Positions 24,931 to 34,549 of a stretch of DNA of 52,868 nucleotides are shown piece by piece. Origin of the DNA: Paenibacillus sp. A3. Lineage in GTDB: Bacteria > Bacillota > Bacilli > Paenibacillales > NBRC-103111. Location of the stretch: positions 1 through 52,868 of the forward strand of contig NZ_JTHN01000040.1 in NCBI RefSeq assembly GCF_001399685.1, read 5' to 3'. The notes below the pieces were generated by a model that made no database searches, was not told the origin of the DNA, and worked only from the letters and a program-made list of their open reading frames with translations. The translations under genes and the position numbers were made by a program. Numbering within the stretch: position 1 is the stretch's first letter; the number at the start of each line of letters is the position of its first letter.

Positions 24931-24960
24931 ATTATAAAGCAATTATTTAAAAATAAGCAA
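24931..24960 (-). promoter_or_regulatory. Candidate sigma-A promoter of the receptor/pro-peptide operon
   Basis: On the minus strand TTGCTT (24960-24955), an 18-base spacer and TATAAT (24936-24931). The -10 is perfect, the -35 is weak. Predicted start near 24924, about 50 bases before the GTG. Confidence 0.55.
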
Positions 24961-25284
24961 AAAATTTCTATATGGAACAAAGAACATCCAGTCTCAGTTT
25001 TCATTCTAAGCAAGTAGGCCTGAGACACATTTTACCGAGGATCTGCCCCCATATCCCCCCCTCGACTTGAATTGCATAAAACGTCAAAAAATTCTCTTCT
25101 TGCTGAGGTTTACCCTAGGCAGAGTTCATTTTTGTAGGTAGAAATATAGGGATTATGGAAAAAAGTATATCGAATAGAATTTAAAAGTTCAATTAAATAT
25201 ATCGATAATGAATTTTAAATTGCCTCCAATCATGCAGATACATTGGTCTACACTTCTATGTAAAGAGAGGTGACGAAACTGGAC
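24961..25284. other. AT-rich divergent intergenic region
   Basis: No gene seen. It separates the receptor operon (-) from the XRE regulator (+) and must contain the promoter of the latter. Short C-rich tract at about 25045-25065 and A/T-rich segments; no further clear operator was found. Confidence 0.4.
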
Positions 25285-25611
25285 ATGAACCTTGCCAAAA
25301 TGATAGGAGAACAAATTCGGCATTTCCGCAATCTTAAAGGATTAACTCAAGAACAACTAGCAGAAGCGCTGGACTCCCACGGAACTTATATCGGTCGTCT
25401 GGAACGCGGGGAGCAAAACGTACAGCTCGCAACACTTGAAAAAATAGCGGAAGCCTTACATATTAGCGTATTCGCCCTTTTTAACCATGATCAGTTCGAT
25501 CACCTGAAAAATCAAGAATGGATATGGCGCACCGTGTTACTGCTGCAGGAGCAGCAAGAAGTCGATCAAAAACGGGCCTATCGCGTACTAAAAGAAATGT
25601 TTACGACATGA
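25285..25611 (+). CDS. XRE-family transcriptional regulator
   Basis: About 108 residues. Residues 8-62 are a classical Cro/CI-type HTH: IGEQIRHFRNLKGLTQEQLAEALDSHGTYIGRLERGEQN, then ATLEKIAEALHIS. The C-terminal 45 residues are helical (EWIWRTVLLLQEQQEVDQKRAY) and may mediate dimerisation, as in small SinR-like proteins. ATG 25285 is chosen; GAGAGG lies about 14 bases upstream, so CTG 25279 or GTG 25270 remain possible starts. It is divergent from the receptor operon and could control it or be controlled by it. Confidence 0.82.
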   Translation: MNLAKMIGEQIRHFRNLKGLTQEQLAEALDSHGTYIGRLERGEQNVQLATLEKIAEALHISVFALFNHDQFDHLKNQEWIWRTVLLLQEQQEVDQKRAYRVLKEMFTT

Positions 25612-25731
25612 AATAAGCAGTAATGACGTGACGGAACGGTGGCGGCCGGGTCGAGCAGCGGCAGCTTCGGGAATTCAAGAAAAATAACATTTCAGAACCC
25701 TTGCGAAAGAAAACGACCATCGAACCTAAAA

Positions 25732-25779
25732 TAAAAAAAAATCGGCTGCTCCAGGAAGGCCCTTGGATCTGCCGATTTT
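25732..25779 (-). terminator. Intrinsic terminator of the chemoreceptor gene
   Basis: On the minus strand aaatcggc ... gccgattt with an inner imperfect stem, followed by a run of T. Confidence 0.8.
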
Positions 25780-25785
25780 GCCGTT

Positions 25786-27777
25786 TTATACCTTGAACTT
25801 CAGCAGCTCTTCGTTGAGCTCCTGCGACATCGAGCTCAGCGATTTGGAGGAAGACGAGATTTCCTCCATTGAAGCAAGCTGCTGCTCGGAAGCAGCCAAA
25901 ATTTCCTGCGCGTTCTGCAGGGAAGCTTGCGAGATGGTGACCAGCTCGGTCATCGAAGCGCTGACTTCCTCCGTTCCTGCTGACATTTGCTCGGAAGCGG
26001 CGGAAATTTCCTGAATTTGCTCCGAAATGCTTTGTACGGACGCGTAAATGTTTTGGAACAGCGACCCCGCTTCGGTGATCAGCTTGGAGCCTTGACCGAC
26101 GTCGGTAACCCCTTGATTCATCGAGGTCACGGCCGCACGGGTCGAGCCCTGCACCTCTTTCACCAGGCTGGCAATATCGTCGGCGGATTGCTTCGCCTGC
26201 TCCGCCAGCTTCTTGACTTCATTGCCGACGACGGCGAAGCCCCGCCCGTGCTCCCCGGCACGCGCCGCCTCGATGGAGGCGTTGAGCGACAAAAGCTGCG
26301 TTTGATTCGAGATATCCGCGATGACTTCGACGATGTTGCCGATTTTTTGGGACAGTTCGTTGAGCGCCGCCAAATCGGATGCCGTCTGTCCGACCGAATC
26401 TTGAATCGACTTCATCTGGCGAATCGCCGAAGTGACGAGCTGGTTTCCTTCCCGCGCTTCCTGTGCCGAGGCGAAGGACAGCTCCGAGACGTTGGAAGAG
26501 GATTCGGCGATTCTCTGCACGCCGACGGCCATTTCCTCCATCGCCTTCGACGTCTGTTCCGCAGCGGTGGCCTGCGCCTCCGAGCCGTTGACGACTTGCT
26601 GTATCGCCCCGGCGACGTGATTCGAGGTTTCGACCGATTGATCCGCAATCGCGTTCAGCTCCTCGGAGGAAGCCGCGACGTGCTCGGCGGTCGCATGAGC
26701 TTGCTGGACCATGCCTCCGATCGAAGTCAGCATCGTATTCATGTTGTGAGACAGCTGACCGATTTCGTCCTTCGACTTGACCGGGAGTCTCGTTGTGAAA
26801 TCGCCTGTACCAATCCGCTCAAGGAGCTTGGACAGAAGCACGATCGGCTTCGTATTGGCTCTGGAGATGAGCAGCGCCAGGAACGTGTTGATGACTACGA
26901 AAACGGCGATTAAAATCCAGGAGAGCACCCTCGACTTGTTAATTCCTTCGTATACTTCAGCTGTCGGAGCGACCGTGATAATTTTCCATCCCGTAGAAGG
27001 CACGGTATCGTACGCGGCGATATTTTCGCCGTCCGAGGCTGCGAAGGTCACCATACCGTTCTCGTTGACCAAGATGTCCGACCGGAACGCCGCCGCTTGC
27101 TCTGCGGTGAATGCCTCCTCGACTTTTTTGCCGACGGCCGCCTTATCGGGGAATGTAACGACCGTGCCGTAGGAGGTCACCAGGAAGCCGAAGCCGGTAT
27201 CCCCGAATTTGATGTTCGACGTCAGTCCGGACAAAATCTCGGAGTTGAGCACGGCGGAAATCGCCCCGGTAAATTCGCCCTTATCGTTCAATATGGGCAC
27301 GTTCAAAATGATAACGTTTTTCCCGGATTTGCGGCTCACGATCATGTCGCTGATCGCAGGCTTCTTGGTTTCACGAGCCTGCTTGAAGTAATCGCGGTCG
27401 GTGATTTGACTGACGCCGCCGTCCGGGCTGTAGCTGCCTCCGTTGACGTCCACGTAGGAATAGTATTCGACCTCGCTGTCGATTTCCCCGAACGCCTTCA
27501 GCACCGGTTTGATCGCTTCGATATTGCCCGATTTGAGGACCGGATTTTTTGTGATCATCTCTTGTACGAGTTCCGTTCGCTTGCGTACCCAATAATCCAT
27601 ATATCCCACATTGGATGAGGCCAGGCTTCTCTCTTTGTCGCGGGTCTCTTCTTTAATTTCCGCTGTCAAATAATTGGTCAGAAAGATGGTGCTGCACAGC
27701 AAGGGAAATAAAGAAAGCACCAGTAATAATACGGTTAATTTGATACGGATTGAAGCATTGACCCACTTTTTTAGCAT
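25786..27777 (-). CDS. Methyl-accepting chemotaxis protein (dCache type)
   Basis: About 663 residues. A membrane helix at 10-32 is followed by a large extracellular sensor (about 33-300) with dCache-like features ([50 protein letters not shown]), a second helix (about 303-325), a HAMP domain ([19 protein letters not shown]) and a signalling domain with the conserved hairpin tip [41 protein letters not shown] segment. It should bind small molecules outside and steer the flagellar motor through CheA/CheW. ATG 27777 has GGGAGGAAC 7 bases upstream and is preferred over a start at 27912. The ligand is unknown; the divergent neighbour is a polysaccharide hydrolase. Confidence 0.9.
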   Translation of the reverse strand: MLKKWVNASIRIKLTVLLLVLSLFPLLCSTIFLTNYLTAEIKEETRDKERSLASSNVGYMDYWVRKRTELVQEMITKNPVLKSGNIEAIKPVLKAFGEIDSEVEYYSYVDVNGGSYSPDGGVSQITDRDYFKQARETKKPAISDMIVSRKSGKNVIILNVPILNDKGEFTGAISAVLNSEILSGLTSNIKFGDTGFGFLVTSYGTVVTFPDKAAVGKKVEEAFTAEQAAAFRSDILVNENGMVTFAASDGENIAAYDTVPSTGWKIITVAPTAEVYEGINKSRVLSWILIAVFVVINTFLALLISRANTKPIVLLSKLLERIGTGDFTTRLPVKSKDEIGQLSHNMNTMLTSIGGMVQQAHATAEHVAASSEELNAIADQSVETSNHVAGAIQQVVNGSEAQATAAEQTSKAMEEMAVGVQRIAESSSNVSELSFASAQEAREGNQLVTSAIRQMKSIQDSVGQTASDLAALNELSQKIGNIVEVIADISNQTQLLSLNASIEAARAGEHGRGFAVVGNEVKKLAEQAKQSADDIASLVKEVQGSTRAAVTSMNQGVTDVGQGSKLITEAGSLFQNIYASVQSISEQIQEISAASEQMSAGTEEVSASMTELVTISQASLQNAQEILAASEQQLASMEEISSSSKSLSSMSQELNEELLKFKV

Positions 27778-28002
27778 GCAAGTTCCTCCCGGTTGTAAGT
27801 TCGAGCCCAATTTATGTCGTCTTGCGGCAGTGGCCGAAAGCATGGTTATTATATCGGTGCTGCCAGGAAACAAAATGATAGCCATGTGTGCAATAAATAA
27901 AAAATTAATCAAATTTTAGAATTGGAACGATTATTTTTTTCGTTGCGCCCCGACTGTTTCCAAGCTAAGCTCATAGTATGGAAAGTTCAGGAGGGGTCCC
28001 AG

Positions 28003-29472
28003 ATGCGATGGACGGCAATTCCGTGTGCGGGCAAAATGAGTATCGCCGCCGCGCTGGCGCTGAGCTTGTGGCATGGCGCAGCCGGCAAAGAAAGCGGGGC
28101 AGCGGCCGCCGCGCCCCCCGATATGCTGCATGAGGCGGAGGACGCCCGGACGGAGGGGACGGCTATAGCGGCCGTACGGCCCGGGTTCTCCGGGACGGGC
28201 TATGTCACGGGCTTCGAGCGTGCAGGGGAAGCCGTGCGGTTTACGGTGAACGTGGAGGCGGACGGGTTCTACCCGCTCAAGATCGGATACGCGTCGCCGT
28301 TTGGCGATAAGACGAACTATGTGGAAGTGAACGGCAGCACGGCGGGGGAGAAGCTGTTTCCACAGACGGAAGCGTTTACGGAGACCGATTTCGGTCAGGT
28401 GCAGCTGGAGGAAGGCGAGAATGAGATCCGTATTTCCACCTACTGGGGCTACTTCGATGTCGATTACATTCGGCTCGGAGCCATGCAGCCGCGGCCCGCA
28501 ATCGCTGAGGTAGTGCCCAAGCTTGCCACGCCGAAGCCCTCGCGCGAAGCGCAGGCTCTGATGAACTATATGACATCCCGCTACGGGAAAAACATATTGT
28601 CCGGCCAGCAGCACACCTCCTCCGAGGAGATGGACTATATTTACCGCGTGACGGGGAAGCTGCCGGTCATGGCCGGGTTTACCGCGACGGATTTTGGCGA
28701 CAATGCGCTGGAGTGGGCGAAGTACGGCGGGATCGTGTCCGTGGAATGGCATTGGCCGGCGCCGATGGGGGGACATGAGTTTTTCGCTTCCAAGACGACC
28801 TTCGACGCGGCGAGAGCCGTGACGCCGGGCACGGAAGAGCACCGCTTGCTGCTTCGGGACCTCGACGAGATGGCGGAGAAGCTTCTCCGCTTCAAGCAGG
28901 CGGGCATCCCGGTCGTCTGGCGTCCGCTGCACGAGGCGGAGGGAGGCTGGTTCTGGTGGGGAGCCAAGGGGCCGGAAACCGCGAAGCGGCTGTACAATCT
29001 GATGTTCGACCGGTTTACCGGCTACCACGGGCTGGATAACCTGATTTGGGTATGGACGACGTCCGATACGATCCATTCGAAGGACTGGTACCCCGGCGAC
29101 GACAAAGTCGATATTATCGGGGTGGACCGGTATATCAAGGACGGCGATTACAGCCCGCTGCTCAGCGTGTACGATACGCTCGTGAATATGACCAGCGGGA
29201 AGAAGCTGGTCGCCTATTTGGAGAACGGCCCGATCCCGGACCCCCGGCAGCTCAAAAAAAATAAGGTCGGCTGGATGTATTTCAACACGTGGAACGGCAA
29301 ATTTCTGATGGACGGGAAGGTCAACGCCGAGCATCACTTGCGAATCGTCTACAATCATCCGTATGTGGTCACGCTGGACAAATTCCCGTCGCAAACGGTA
29401 TACGGCAAGCCGCCGCAGCCCTATCCGTACCCGGCGCGCAAGGAAGCGCCGCAGCCGGTTCCCGCTCATTGA
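28003..29472 (+). CDS. Secreted GH26 endo-beta-mannanase with N-terminal CBM35-like module
   Basis: About 489 residues. A signal peptide (to about 35) is followed by a carbohydrate-binding module resembling CBM35 (LHEAEDARTEGTA, GTGYVTGFERAGE, YWGYFDVDYIRLG, about 40-150) and a GH26 catalytic domain (about 165-470). Catalytic residues are Glu311 in WRPLHEAEGGWFWWG (acid/base) and Glu407 in YLENGPIPD (nucleophile), both in the expected contexts for beta-mannanases. It would cut mannan or glucomannan outside the cell. ATG 28003 lies 8 bases after AGGAGGGG and begins the signal peptide; an upstream start at 27922 is unlikely. Specificity between mannanase and related GH26 activities is inferred. 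Confidence 0.9.
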   Translation: MRWTAIPCAGKMSIAAALALSLWHGAAGKESGAAAAAPPDMLHEAEDARTEGTAIAAVRPGFSGTGYVTGFERAGEAVRFTVNVEADGFYPLKIGYASPFGDKTNYVEVNGSTAGEKLFPQTEAFTETDFGQVQLEEGENEIRISTYWGYFDVDYIRLGAMQPRPAIAEVVPKLATPKPSREAQALMNYMTSRYGKNILSGQQHTSSEEMDYIYRVTGKLPVMAGFTATDFGDNALEWAKYGGIVSVEWHWPAPMGGHEFFASKTTFDAARAVTPGTEEHRLLLRDLDEMAEKLLRFKQAGIPVVWRPLHEAEGGWFWWGAKGPETAKRLYNLMFDRFTGYHGLDNLIWVWTTSDTIHSKDWYPGDDKVDIIGVDRYIKDGDYSPLLSVYDTLVNMTSGKKLVAYLENGPIPDPRQLKKNKVGWMYFNTWNGKFLMDGKVNAEHHLRIVYNHPYVVTLDKFPSQTVYGKPPQPYPYPARKEAPQPVPAH

Positions 29473-29522
29473 GCGGGGCGGCAAGGCAAGAACTCCAATT
29501 TCTCGTATAAGGGGTGGGATTC

Positions 29523-29990
29523 ATGCAAAACATTCTAAAGCTGTTCGAGCATTTGAACTGGGCCAATCTTCGGATCTTGGAAAAATTGAGAAGCGGGGAG
29601 GCCGGCAGCCATCCGAAGCTGGTTGGACTTTTTGCTCATATCTTGCAGGCGGAGCGGATTTGGCTGACTCGGCTGCAGGGCAAGGACAGCTCGGCGCTGA
29701 CGGTCTGGCCCGAAGCCGACCTGGACTTCTGCGGCCGGACGGCCGAGCGGAATCATGAAGATTACACCGCTTATTTGGCGGGCCTGACCGTTGCCGAATG
29801 GGACCGCGTTTTTCGTTACGGCAATCAGTCCGGCAAAGTGTTCCACAATTCGGTCGGGGATATTTTGACTCACGTGGCTCTGCACGGACAGTACCACCGC
29901 GGCCAAATCAATGCCATGCTCAGAGCGGGCGGCGCGGAGCCTGTGAACGTAGACTTCATTACCTTTGTTAGAGAAAGAAATGGCACATAA
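29523..29990 (+). CDS. DinB-family protein
   Basis: A 155-residue four-helix-bundle protein with metal-site histidines typical of DinB/YfiT-like proteins: one in the first helix (FEHLNWAN), one in the second (LFAHILQAERIWL) and HVALHGQYHRGQIN near the C-terminus. Members include damage-inducible B. subtilis DinB and thiol-dependent metalloenzymes; the role here is unknown. ATG 29523 follows AAGGGGTGGG, preferred over GTG 29514 inside that site. It follows the mannanase gene by 50 bases with only a weak hairpin between, so read-through is possible. Confidence 0.87.
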   Translation: MQNILKLFEHLNWANLRILEKLRSGEAGSHPKLVGLFAHILQAERIWLTRLQGKDSSALTVWPEADLDFCGRTAERNHEDYTAYLAGLTVAEWDRVFRYGNQSGKVFHNSVGDILTHVALHGQYHRGQINAMLRAGGAEPVNVDFITFVRERNGT

Positions 29991-30338
29991 GAGAAGAGGC
30001 TGTCCCGGCAAGCAGATTTTGCCATGGGGCGGCCTTTCGTCTGTTCCCGGACGGAAAACCGGACGGTCCGCAGTGGTACCCTCCGATTCGGCGTGCTGCT
30101 CGTCGTCACGGGTATCTTCGGCTATGCGCTCCTTGCGCCCGGAGCTCATAAAAGATTGCAATCGTCCCGTTCTCGTATGCGGGCAAGAAAGTTTAACGCC
30201 CAGCTATGACATCCAAATAAATCCAACTATAATGGAGAATAGAAGCCGGGACGGGCATTCGCAGAAAATCCGTAAGCTGACCCGGTCTCAAAGCATATTA
30301 TTCTCATGTGAATAATGGTAAAAAGGGGTGTGCATCAG
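29991..30338. other. Intergenic region with a strong promoter and a doubtful small ORF
   Basis: A + frame at 30024-30209 encodes 61 residues with a possible membrane helix (FGVLLVVTGIFGYALL) but has no ribosome binding site, so it is not called a gene. A sigma-A promoter follows at 30206-30233. Confidence 0.45.
30206..30233 (+). promoter_or_regulatory. Sigma-A promoter of the acyl-CoA dehydrogenase gene
   Basis: ATGACA (5 of 6 to TTGACA), a 16-base spacer and a perfect TATAAT. The predicted start near 30240 lies about 100 bases before the coding start. Confidence 0.75.
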
Positions 30339-31511
30339 GTGAACCCAAATCAACCTTCGGATATGTTCATCCGCAGCGAGCGTGAGGCTGAACTTGCCGC
30401 GCTGGCGGACCGATTGGCGGCGCGCTTCGCGCAGCGGGCGCCGGAGCATGACCGGGAAGGGAGCTTCCCGTTTGACAATTTCGCCGATCTGAGGCAAAGC
30501 GGTTACCTTCGGCTAACCGTGCCGCAGGAGTACGGGGGCGATGGGATTTCGCTCTATGAGCTCGTGCTGGCCCAGGAGCGTTTGGCGCGCGGTGACGGTT
30601 CGACGGCGCTGGCGGTCGGCTGGCATGTTGGGCAGATGCTTCATTTCCGCTGTGCCCGGTTGTGGCCGGAAGCGTTGTTCGCCCGGTTTTGCGGCGAGGT
30701 GGTGCGCGAGGGGGCGATGATCAACCACTTCGGGACGGAGCCGGCGACCGGCAGTCCGAGCCGGGGCGGCAAGCCGCAGACGACGGCGGTCCGGACCGAA
30801 GGCGGCTGGCTGCTGAGCGGACGCAAAACCTACAGCACCTTGAGCCCGGCGCTGAACCATTTTACGGTAACGGCTGGAATCGAAGGGGAGGACGCGACCG
30901 GCGTGTTTTTCGTCCGGCGGGGTCCTGGCATCCGGGTGGAAGAGACGTGGGATACGATCGGCATGCGGGCGACGGGCAGCCACGACCTCGTGCTGGAGCA
31001 TGCTTTCGTGCCGGAGGACGAGCTGCTTGGCCGCTCGGACTCGGGCAGACCGCGTGTCGACGACGGCGACGGCTGGCTGCTTCACATTCCCGCCTGCTAT
31101 ATCGGCATCGCTCATGCGGCAAGGGACTTTGCCGTCGGCTTCGCCCGGGATTACCGGCCGAACAGCTTGCCCGGACCGATCGCGGAGCTCCCCCACATCC
31201 GCCAGCAGATCGGCCAGATGGAGGCGGACCTGATCACGGCCCGCACGCTGCTGTATGCGATGGCGGACCGGTGGGACCGGGATGAGGCCGGACGGCCTGC
31301 CCTGAAACCGGAGCTCGGGCTGGTCAAGTTCGTCGCGACGAACCATGCGATCCGGATCGTCGATACCGCGATGCGCATCGTAGGCGGCGCGAGCTTGTCC
31401 CGCAAGCTGCCGCTGGAGCGAATGTACCGCGACGTCCGTGCCGGGCTGCACAATCCGCCGATGGACGATGTCGCGCTGGAGCGGCTGGCCAATCGGGCAT
31501 TAGCGGAGTAA
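30339..31511 (+). CDS. Acyl-CoA dehydrogenase family flavoprotein
   Basis: About 390 residues with the family plan: N-terminal helical domain ([22 protein letters not shown]), middle beta domain ([59 protein letters not shown]) and C-terminal helical domain ([26 protein letters not shown]). It would oxidise an acyl-CoA or a related substrate with FAD. Some relatives of this branch act on nitroalkanes, sulfur compounds or aryl substrates, so the substrate is open. GTG 30339 is chosen because AAAAGGGG lies about 10 bases upstream; the ATG at 30315 has no such site. It stands apart from other fatty-acid genes. Confidence 0.87.
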   Translation: MNPNQPSDMFIRSEREAELAALADRLAARFAQRAPEHDREGSFPFDNFADLRQSGYLRLTVPQEYGGDGISLYELVLAQERLARGDGSTALAVGWHVGQMLHFRCARLWPEALFARFCGEVVREGAMINHFGTEPATGSPSRGGKPQTTAVRTEGGWLLSGRKTYSTLSPALNHFTVTAGIEGEDATGVFFVRRGPGIRVEETWDTIGMRATGSHDLVLEHAFVPEDELLGRSDSGRPRVDDGDGWLLHIPACYIGIAHAARDFAVGFARDYRPNSLPGPIAELPHIRQQIGQMEADLITARTLLYAMADRWDRDEAGRPALKPELGLVKFVATNHAIRIVDTAMRIVGGASLSRKLPLERMYRDVRAGLHNPPMDDVALERLANRALAE

Positions 31512-31620
31512 ACGCAGACGGCGAGCCTCTGCAAAATTCGGGTAAATTTTTGTAAGCCGCCAGCCGATATTGGTAAGAGAAACACACGTAAACCAAGAAC
31601 GAACGATGGGGGCATTCGAA

Positions 31621-32067
31621 GTGAGTTTGTACGAAGCCAGTTTGTCGCAGGAAACGATACGCCGCACCAAATCCTACGATATCGGCAATTTGTTTTATGT
31701 CGCGTTTTTCGGAGGCGTCATTGCGCTTACCGTGCTGGCGAACCGGACCGGCCGCTGGCTGCATGTGAATCCAAACGTCCTAAGGGGCTTCATCCTCGTG
31801 GCTGCCCTGCTGTATCTTGGCAAAATGGGGTTCTACTACGCTTATTTTCATCACATGATCGAGCTGGAGCGCGTTTATGTAAAATATATCGCCCGGGCCG
31901 CGGAGCTGCTGCTGTTCGGCGGGTACTATCTGGCGCTGCGCCAGCCGTACCGGCAGCATATGCTGACCGTCGGAGAGAGCGAACCGCTCAAGAAAAGCGG
32001 GATCGTATGGTGCCTGATTTCCGCCGGGATCGAGATCGTTTCGATCGTGCTGTTGATCGCACTTTAA
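31621..32067 (+). CDS. Four-helix membrane protein of unknown function
   Basis: About 148 residues with about four hydrophobic segments (around LFYVAFFGGVIALTVLA, GFILVAALLYLGKM, RAAELLLFGGYYLAL and IVWCLISAGIEIVSIVLLIA). No family recognised. GTG 31621 follows GGGGG by 8 bases and is preferred over ATG 31606, which overlaps that site. It begins the cluster with the TPR and AAA genes (20-base gap to the next gene), suggesting co-transcription. Confidence 0.7.
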   Translation: MSLYEASLSQETIRRTKSYDIGNLFYVAFFGGVIALTVLANRTGRWLHVNPNVLRGFILVAALLYLGKMGFYYAYFHHMIELERVYVKYIARAAELLLFGGYYLALRQPYRQHMLTVGESEPLKKSGIVWCLISAGIEIVSIVLLIAL

Positions 32068-32086
32068 GGCTGGGGGGCTGCGGTTC

Positions 32087-32962
32087 GTGGACGAGAGAGC
32101 AAGCAGGGCGTTGGATTCGAAAATCGACCATTATTTGGGTATGCGGCGCTACGCCAAAGTGATCGAGCTGGTGAAGGAAGGATTGGCCGATCATCCCGGC
32201 CAGCCGAAGTATTATTTTTATCTCGGCGTCTGCTTCTATTCTCTGGAGCGCTATCGCGAAGCGGAGGAGAATCTGCAGGAAGCTCTGGTGCTCGGTTACG
32301 ATAAAGAAGCGGTATTCGAATGGCTCGGAGACGTCTACACCAAGACGAAGCGCTGGGTGGAGGCGGAGCGGGCGTATTTGGATGCGCTGAGCGATAACCC
32401 CGAGAGCGCGCGGGTTCATGCGTCTTATGCGATGCTCATGAGGGAGACGGGGCATAACGACAAGGCGGAGCAATTGATGCGGAAGGCGCTTGAACTGGAC
32501 CCGGAGGACGATTACGTGGTGCGTTCCCATTACATGTTCGCGCTGACGAAGGACAGCCGTTTGCAGCAAATCCAATCGCTGGAGCGGTTGATGCAGGTAT
32601 CAGGCGACCAGATCGCCATCGAGGTGCATCTCGGGCTGGATGCCTTGTACCGCGACCGCCTGACCGACGCCCGCGACCATTTCCGGCAAGCGTTCCTGCT
32701 CGACCCGACGAATAAGGAGCTTGCGGCGCTGCTGGAGGAACTGGATTGGGGGCGGCATCCGGTGCTCGTCCCGCTGCGGCTGGTCGAAAAAATCGGCGGG
32801 CCCATGGTCGTCTACGTGGTCGGCCTCGGCGCGATGCTGGGGACCCGGGCGCTCGGGTGGGAGCAGGCGACGATCGTGCTGCTTGTTCTGTATTTTACAT
32901 ACTTGATCTATTCGTGGACGGCCAAGCCGCTGGCGAAATTATTAACGAGAATCCGAGGGTAG
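32087..32962 (+). CDS. TPR-repeat protein with C-terminal membrane anchor
   Basis: A 291-residue protein. Residues 15-215 hold five or six tetratricopeptide-type repeats (AKVIELVKEGLADHPGQPKY, YREAEENLQEALVLG, WVEAERAYLDALSDNPESA, DKAEQLMRKALELDPEDDY, DARDHFRQAFLLDPTN). Two hydrophobic helices follow (GPMVVYVVGLGAMLGT and TIVLLVLYFTYLIYSW), so the repeats would face the cytoplasm from a C-terminal anchor. GTG start with GGGGGG upstream. The AAA ATPase begins three bases after its stop, and that protein also has a short TPR-like N-terminus, so the two probably interact. Confidence 0.82.
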   Translation: MDERASRALDSKIDHYLGMRRYAKVIELVKEGLADHPGQPKYYFYLGVCFYSLERYREAEENLQEALVLGYDKEAVFEWLGDVYTKTKRWVEAERAYLDALSDNPESARVHASYAMLMRETGHNDKAEQLMRKALELDPEDDYVVRSHYMFALTKDSRLQQIQSLERLMQVSGDQIAIEVHLGLDALYRDRLTDARDHFRQAFLLDPTNKELAALLEELDWGRHPVLVPLRLVEKIGGPMVVYVVGLGAMLGTRALGWEQATIVLLVLYFTYLIYSWTAKPLAKLLTRIRG

Positions 32963-32965
32963 CGT

Positions 32966-34384
32966 ATGGATAAGATAAATTGGCTGGAGCAAATGACACA
33001 GAAGCAGCCGGAGGATGCGCAGACCTGGTTCTGGCTCGGCAAGGAATACGAGGCCGCGGAGCGCTGGCTTGATGCGATTCAGGCGTTCTCCAAGGGCTTG
33101 ACGTATGCCCAGGACGACGCCCTGCGCGGCGAAATCGTCGCCGCGTTGTCCCAGGTGACGGCTCGGCTGCAGCAGAGCGCGGCGGCAAGCGCTCCGTCAC
33201 CGGAGAAGGCGGGGGCGGCGGAGTTTTGGGCCGACGACCGGCCGGACACTTCCGGCGACGGCACCGTGACGGAGCTCTTTCCCGGCCGGGGGCCGGAGGT
33301 CACGGAGCGCGGGGACCTGTCCGAGGAGCGTGCGGACTGGCAGGACGAGCTGTTCGGGGAGCCGAAGCCGGAGGAAGACGGCCCGGACGAAGACGAGGCG
33401 GACGCGGCGAATTTCCCCAGCGTTCCGGGCAGGCAGTCGACGGCGTTCCGTCCGAAGGTCCACCCGGGCCTGCAGGTGGTGGCCGGCGGCAAGGAACCGG
33501 CTCCCGAGCGGAAAGCCGACGTTCCGGTCATTACGTTCGAGCACGTGGCGGGCCTCAAGGACTTGAAGAAAACGATCCAGATGAAGATCATCAGCCCGTT
33601 TTTCAATCAAGGCTTGTTCGCCAAGTTTCGGAAGAAGACGGGGGGCGGCGTGCTGCTGTACGGACCGCCTGGCTGCGGGAAGACCTATATGGCCCGGGCG
33701 ACCGCGGGAGAATGCCGGGCGAAGTTTATTACGGTTCACATTACGGATATTTTAGACCCGTACATCGGGATAAGCGAACGCAATCTGAAGGAAATGTTCG
33801 ATAAAGCGCGGGCGCAGCGGCCTAGCGTCATGTTTTTCGACGAAGTCGACGCCATCGGCTTCAACCGTTCCAAGTCGTCCTCGCTCACGAGAGGCTTGGT
33901 CGATACGTTTCTGCACGAGATGGACGGCATCGACAGCGATACGGACCACCTGCTGATCATCGGCGCGACCAATATGCCGTGGGACGTCGACAACGCGCTG
34001 AAGCGTCCCGGCCGGTTCGACCGTCTCGTCTTCGTCGAGCCTCCCGATGTGGAGGCGCGGCAGCACATGTTCGCGCTGCAGATGCAGGGTCGGTATGCCG
34101 AGAAGCTGGACACGGCCAAGCTGGCGAAGGCGACGGAATTTTTCTCCGGCGCGGACATCGCGAACGTGTGCGAGCGTGCGGTAGAGCAGGTGCTGATTGA
34201 AATTCTCGAAACCGGCGTCGAGCGTCCGGTCCGGATGCGGGATATGGAGGAAGCGCTGGCGGAGGTGCAGCCCTCGACGCTGGACTGGCTGCGGACGGCT
34301 AAAAACTACGTCAAATACGCCAATCAGGGCGGGATGTACAACGATATCGAGCGGTACTTGCGCAAGCACGGGAAACATATTTGA
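32966..34384 (+). CDS. AAA ATPase with TPR-like N-terminus and acidic linker
   Basis: A 472-residue protein. Residues 1-70 resemble two TPR helices pairs (QTWFWLGKEYEAAERWLDAIQAFSKGL). Residues 75-170 form a low-complexity acidic/Pro-rich linker. Residues 180-430 are a classic AAA module: VAGLKDLKKTI, Walker A GPPGCGKT with Lys239, Walker B VMFFDEVD with Asp292/Glu293, sensor-1 LIIGATNMPWDVD, arginine finger region RPGRFDR, and FSGADIANVCERAVEQ. No protease or helicase domain is attached, so it resembles stand-alone unfoldase or remodelling ATPases such as Vps4/ClpX-like adaptors or spore/secretion AAA proteins. The reaction partner is unknown; the membrane TPR protein three bases upstream is the prime candidate. 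Confidence 0.88.
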   Translation: MDKINWLEQMTQKQPEDAQTWFWLGKEYEAAERWLDAIQAFSKGLTYAQDDALRGEIVAALSQVTARLQQSAAASAPSPEKAGAAEFWADDRPDTSGDGTVTELFPGRGPEVTERGDLSEERADWQDELFGEPKPEEDGPDEDEADAANFPSVPGRQSTAFRPKVHPGLQVVAGGKEPAPERKADVPVITFEHVAGLKDLKKTIQMKIISPFFNQGLFAKFRKKTGGGVLLYGPPGCGKTYMARATAGECRAKFITVHITDILDPYIGISERNLKEMFDKARAQRPSVMFFDEVDAIGFNRSKSSSLTRGLVDTFLHEMDGIDSDTDHLLIIGATNMPWDVDNALKRPGRFDRLVFVEPPDVEARQHMFALQMQGRYAEKLDTAKLAKATEFFSGADIANVCERAVEQVLIEILETGVERPVRMRDMEEALAEVQPSTLDWLRTAKNYVKYANQGGMYNDIERYLRKHGKHI

Positions 34385-34461
34385 CCGGTTTGGCACGCTC
34401 CGAAACAGTTGAAAGTGGAAGTCCGGAATGCTATCATTTAAGTACTCTCATCATCTATGGA

Positions 34462-34501
34462 AGAGGAGCCCGATTGTGCGTCGTTCGGGCTTCTCTTTTT
34501 T
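34462..34501 (+). terminator. Intrinsic terminator after the AAA ATPase operon
   Basis: agaggagcccga pairs with tcgggcttctct (one wobble), followed by six T. Confidence 0.9.
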
Positions 34502-34549
34502 GTAAAACCGGCCCGGGAGGAGGCGGCGCATGGACTTCAGAGTGCTTAG

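Noticed and set aside
30024-30209. A 61-codon ORF with a membrane helix
   Set aside because: No ribosome binding site, and its end overlaps the -35 of the downstream promoter.
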